This document shows, piece after piece, positions 6,096-7,131 of a stretch of DNA of 7,131 nt. Source of the DNA: CAZFDT01 sp964518335 (lineage in GTDB: Bacteria > Planctomycetota > Phycisphaerae > Phycisphaerales > Phycisphaeraceae); assembly GCA_964518335.1 (NCBI GenBank), contig CAZFDT010000133.1, forward strand, positions 1 through 7,131. The letters run 5' to 3'. The translations under genes were made by a program, and so were the position numbers. The notes below the pieces were generated by a model. That model was given only the letters and a program-made list of their open reading frames with translations. It did not search any database and was not told the DNA's origin. How positions within the stretch are numbered: position 1 is the stretch's first letter; every line of letters begins with the position of its first letter.

Positions 6096-6099
6096 CGGG
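6084..6099. terminator. Hairpin at the convergent gene ends
   Basis: CCCGTC (6084-6089), GGTT loop, GACGGG (6094-6099): a perfect 6-bp stem over the stop codon of the PfpI-family gene. An alternative stem pairs CGCCCG (6082-6087) with CGGGCG (6103-6108). Only 21 bp separate the two convergent genes, so a two-way transcription stop is expected, but no T-run is present and the call is weak. Confidence 0.35.
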
Positions 6100-6116
6100 G
6101 GTCGGGCGACGGCGAA

Positions 6117-6935
6117 TCAGGGCTGTTCGAGGATTTCGTCGCGTGCGGCGGGCAGAATGATGGGGCTGGTGCCGCGCGTGGACTGGACCAGGCCGTCGCT
6201 GCTGATCGACCCGGGGTTGCCAAGTCGGCCGGCGTTGGGGTTGAGCAGCGAATCGATCGTGGCCAGGTCGGCGTTGGTGTCGCCCGGTATGCCGGGAACC
6301 GTCGGGGTCTCCAGATCGCGCGCCATGAGCGTGATGGTGCGGCGGATGTCCTGATCGAACATGCGGCGATCGGCGTCGGCGAACTGGCGCAACTGCAGCA
6401 GCGTGCCGCCGTCGGCCAGATCGCGGATGGCGCGCAGCGTCTCCTGCGTGACGCGGGCGAAGTGATCGTCGAGGCGGCGCTGACGCTGATCGTCGTGGGC
6501 GAGGACGGCGAAGAACGTGGCCATGGCGTCCTTGTCGCGGCGGCGGCGCAGGGCCTCGACGGCATGCAGGTTCACGAGACGATCGTTGTGCAGGGCCAGT
6601 TCGCGCAGCGCCGCCGACGCCGCCGGGCCTTCGATCAGGCCCAGTTGCCTGATCGCCTGCTCGCGGACGGGCTCGTAGGGATCGTCGGCATCGCTGCCGT
6701 CGGACCGCGACTCGCCGAACCCGGCCGTCGCCGTCGCCAGGCGATGGAGGGTGCGTGTCGCCGCGTCAGCGCTGAGGTCGCCGCGCTGGTGCGCGTCGGC
6801 GGTGGCCTCGACTTGGGCGTACGCCTTGGCTGCGCCGTTGGGCAACGGCCGCAGCCACACCATGGCGCCGATGCCCACGGCGATGATCGCCACGCCCGTC
6901 GTCGATGCACCCCACACGTGCGTGCGTAGGTCCAA
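6117..6935 (-). CDS. Membrane-anchored HEAT-like repeat protein, function unknown
   Basis: 272 aa from TTG 6935, chosen because GGAGG (6946-6942) lies 6 nt upstream; the in-frame ATG at 7094 would lie upstream of a TATAAT box and add a Cys/Arg-rich stretch unlike the rest. A short N-terminus precedes one membrane helix (about 13-28: TTGVAIIAVGIGAMVWL), so most of the protein is probably outside the cytoplasm. Alpha-helical segments follow: AAKAYAQVEATADAHQ, then a HEAT-like pair around 86-130 (PYEPVREQAIRQLGLIEG and SAALRELALHNDRLVNLHAVEALRRR), and more helices to about 190. The C-terminus (about 195-272) is Pro/Gly/Asn-rich and probably disordered. HEAT-like repeats usually bind proteins; no partner is evident. 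Confidence 0.75.
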   Translation of the reverse strand: MDLRTHVWGASTTGVAIIAVGIGAMVWLRPLPNGAAKAYAQVEATADAHQRGDLSADAATRTLHRLATATAGFGESRSDGSDADDPYEPVREQAIRQLGLIEGPAASAALRELALHNDRLVNLHAVEALRRRRDKDAMATFFAVLAHDDQRQRRLDDHFARVTQETLRAIRDLADGGTLLQLRQFADADRRMFDQDIRRTITLMARDLETPTVPGIPGDTNADLATIDSLLNPNAGRLGNPGSISSDGLVQSTRGTSPIILPAARDEILEQP

Positions 6936-7031
6936 GCACAACCTCCAGTCTGCATGATCGATTGAGGAGCAACCCAATCCAGCCGCGCGCCGCCACACCC
7001 ATGGTCGCAGCCGTGCCGCCCGGAAACCGTC

Positions 7032-7060
7032 ATTATACCGTGAATGCCGCCGCAACGTAA
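7032..7060 (-). promoter_or_regulatory. Promoter of the HEAT-like gene
   Basis: A perfect TATAAT (7037-7032) lies within CGGTATAAT (7040-7032). The hexamer 17 bp upstream is TTACGT (7060-7055), a poor -35. The predicted leader is roughly 90 nt to TTG 6935. No riboswitch fold was recognised in that leader. Confidence 0.55.
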
Positions 7061-7061
7061 G

Positions 7062-7086
7062 ACCCTGCCGCCACTTACCGCAGGGT
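7062..7086. repeat. 7-bp inverted repeat upstream of the HEAT-like gene promoter
   Basis: ACCCTGC (7062-7068) and GCAGGGT (7080-7086) pair across an 11-nt loop. It straddles the TAA (7077-7075) of the possible partial minus-strand reading frame. It could be a weak terminator for that gene, though no T-run follows. Confidence 0.35.
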
Positions 7087-7131
7087 GAAGACATTTACCC
7101 CAGTTGAGTGATCCATGGTCGCGGGATGTGC
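7075..7131 (-). CDS. Possible C-terminal end of a gene entering from the right
   Basis: An open minus-strand frame enters at 7131 and ends at TAA 7077-7075, encoding AHPATMDHSTGVNVFTLR. Eighteen codons are too few to judge. It is listed because its stop is followed by a hairpin and then the next promoter, as expected at a gene boundary. Confidence 0.15.
   Translation of the reverse strand, partial: AHPATMDHSTGVNVFTLR

Noticed and set aside
6117..7094. Longer HEAT-like product starting at ATG 7094
   Set aside because: Its first 53 residues lie across and beyond the TATAAT promoter and look non-coding. The TTG at 6935 has a GGAGG at proper spacing and begins right before the membrane helix.

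Overview
The window is a GC-rich bacterial chromosome segment with strongly G/C-biased third codon positions. It carries housekeeping and envelope genes on both strands. LpxA (lipid A) and a lipoprotein with SPOR-like domains point to a Gram-negative envelope. The mix of an ArsR-methyltransferase regulator beside ahcY, a secreted cyclophilin, patchy Shine-Dalgarno use and a GGTAnnAT promoter-like motif would fit Planctomycetota (perhaps Phycisphaerae). That placement is a weak inference; GC-rich Proteobacteria are not excluded. No phage, IS, CRISPR, tRNA or rRNA gene was seen.

Layout. 1-1970 (minus): a two-gene operon, an ArsR-type regulator fused to a methyltransferase-like domain (SahR-like) followed 24 bp later by ahcY, which runs off the left edge. 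A good sigma70-type promoter (TTGACA-17-TATTCT) precedes it. 1971-2043: divergent control region with a 16-bp perfect dyad. 2044-2922 (plus): lipoprotein with two SPOR-like units. 2977-3540 (plus): signal-peptide-bearing cyclophilin-type peptidyl-prolyl isomerase. 3515-4294 (minus): lipB, overlapping the isomerase tail to tail by 26 bp. 4310-5107 (plus): lpxA, diverging from lipB with 15 bp between start codons around a two-way -10 element. 5108-5552: intergenic, with a candidate minus-strand promoter and small ORF and a set of competing inverted repeats. 5553-6095 (plus): PfpI/DJ-1 family protein. 6117-6935 (minus): membrane-anchored HEAT-like protein with an SD-supported TTG start. 6936-7131: its leader and promoter, and perhaps the tail of another minus-strand gene.

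How genes relate. The regulator and AhcY form a natural unit: AhcY removes S-adenosylhomocysteine, and the regulator probably senses it. LipB (lipoate attachment) and LpxA (first step of lipid A synthesis) both use acyl-ACP donors, so a shared divergent promoter is plausible. The others look like independent single genes.

The most unusual feature is an 85-bp foldback element made of GGGGTCT-type heptads. It lies in frame inside lipB, two codons before the catalytic lysine. The rest of LipB, including the 34-residue Lys-to-Cys spacing, appears intact.
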